A DNA stretch of 5,104 nt from an uncultured Actinomycetes bacterium. GTDB lineage: Bacteria > Actinomycetota > Actinomycetes > Nanopelagicales > Nanopelagicaceae. The stretch lies in the NCBI GenBank assembly GCA_903839355.1, contig CAIMBV010000233.1, positions 1 to 5,104 of the forward strand, in the 5' to 3' direction. Below, piece by piece: positions 4,383-5,104 of this stretch; position 1 is the stretch's first letter; each line of letters opens with the position of its first letter. The notes under the pieces are model-generated. The model searched no databases. It was not told where the DNA came from and was given only the letters and a program-made list of their open reading frames with translations. The position numbers were made by a program, and so were the translations under genes.

Positions 4383-5104
4383 ATGAAGGCTCTGCGCAAA
4401 ATCGATCGCGGTCCAGGATTCGCTCTGGTTGATTTGCCAGAGCCTTCTCCATCTCTCCGTGAGGTAAAAATAAAAGTCCTTCGCACTGGAATCTGTGGCA
4501 CGGACCTGCACATTAAATCGTGGGATGCATGGGCACAAAAGACGATCAATCCACCAATTACTCCCGGTCACGAATTTAGTGGTTACGTGGTCGAGATCGG
4601 AGCAGAAGTTAGCAGCGTCAAAGTCGGTGACTTTGTATCTGGTGAAGGCCACATCGTGTGCGGGCTCTGCAGAAATTGCCGTGCAGGTCGCAGACACCTC
4701 TGCATGAATACGATCAGCGTCGGGGTGAATCGTGACGGAGCATTTGCAGAATACATTTGCATTCCCGAGTCAAATGTATGGAAACATGATCCTGGGATAG
4801 ACCCCGATCTAGCTGCGATCTTTGATCCACTTGGAAACGCGGTTCACGTCGCACTTTCATTCCCGCTTGTCGGTGAAGATGTATTGATAACTGGAGCTGG
4901 TCCCATTGGTCTGATGGCAGCACAAGTCGCGCGCTTTGCTGGCGCTCGATTCATTGTGGTCACCGATATTTCGTCAGAGAGACTGGCTCTGGCCCGAACC
5001 ATGGGCGTAGATGTAGCTGTAAACGTAACCACAGATGATCTCGGTCAAGTAATGAAGCAATTGGGCATGACAGAAGGCTTTGACGTTGCATTTGAAATGA
5101 GCGG
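4383..5104 (+). CDS. tdh: L-threonine 3-dehydrogenase, zinc-dependent, 3' truncated
   Basis: The first 240 codons are present and the frame runs off the window. The enzyme oxidises L-threonine with NAD+ to 2-amino-3-oxobutyrate, which Kbl normally cleaves to glycine and acetyl-CoA; kbl is not visible and may lie downstream. It is a cytosolic medium-chain dehydrogenase. Catalytic zinc residues are Cys38, His63 and Glu64 (GHE). The structural zinc site has Cys93, Cys96, Cys99 and Cys107. The Rossmann motif GAGPIG is at 171-176. Long blocks match E. coli Tdh as I recall it, including KTAICGTD-like [40 protein letters not shown] and GMTEGFDV, which separates it from generic alcohol or sorbitol dehydrogenases. 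Full length should be about 340 residues. The ATG has AGGGAG at 4372-4377 with a 5-nt spacer. It follows the YCII gene by 81 bp; whether it has its own promoter is not evident. Confidence 0.95.
   Translation, partial: MKALRKIDRGPGFALVDLPEPSPSLREVKIKVLRTGICGTDLHIKSWDAWAQKTINPPITPGHEFSGYVVEIGAEVSSVKVGDFVSGEGHIVCGLCRNCRAGRRHLCMNTISVGVNRDGAFAEYICIPESNVWKHDPGIDPDLAAIFDPLGNAVHVALSFPLVGEDVLITGAGPIGLMAAQVARFAGARFIVVTDISSERLALARTMGVDVAVNVTTDDLGQVMKQLGMTEGFDVAFEMS

Noticed and set aside
4328..4697. Open frames on the minus strand across the tdh 5' region
   Set aside because: They lie antisense to an unmistakable tdh coding sequence and show no recognisable domain.

Overview
The window is a compact stretch of bacterial chromosome, probably from a low-to-medium GC actinobacterium. 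I infer this from the actinobacterial form of the YaaA N-terminus (PPSEGKT), the short gaps, GTG starts, two regulators that look leaderless, and an arsenate reductase of a type common in that phylum. A freshwater planktonic lineage would fit the base composition, but that is a guess. Both edges cut genes.

Left part (1-2038, plus strand): the 3' end of an SRPBCC/AHSA1-type lipid- or ligand-binding protein, then a YaaA-family peroxide stress protein starting 4 nt after it, then a complete alpha/beta hydrolase behind its own strong ribosome binding site and a possible promoter. The hydrolase ends 15 bp from a convergent gene.

Middle part (2054-3603): a divergent arsenic resistance locus. On the minus strand, in transcription order, are a 26-residue peptide with 10 cysteines (3114-3194), an arsenic-type aquaporin (2451-3113) and an arsenate reductase (2054-2458). 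On the plus strand an ArsR repressor with a CVCDL metal-binding motif is read outward. The roughly 60-bp space between them holds two near-identical palindromes (ATTGAT-N4-ATCAAT type) placed over overlapping divergent promoters, so one repressor probably controls both directions. No ArsB or Acr3 pump is present. The likely logic is that ArsC reduces arsenate to arsenite, and arsenite leaves passively through the aquaporin. The cysteine-rich peptide is the most novel item. It has a perfect AGGAGG site, its stop codon abuts the aquaporin GTG start, and that junction lies in a 9-bp hairpin. It may be an arsenite-binding metallothionein-like peptide, a poly-cysteine translational control leader, or both.

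Right part (3620-4301): a second, cysteine-free ArsR-type regulator with its own perfect 10-4-10 palindrome over the promoter, overlapping a YCII-domain protein by 4 bp (GTGA). This regulator subfamily usually accompanies SRPBCC/AHSA1 genes such as the one at the left edge.

Right edge (4383-5104): the first 240 codons of zinc-dependent L-threonine 3-dehydrogenase (tdh), preceded by an 81-bp gap with an inverted repeat that overlaps its ribosome binding site.
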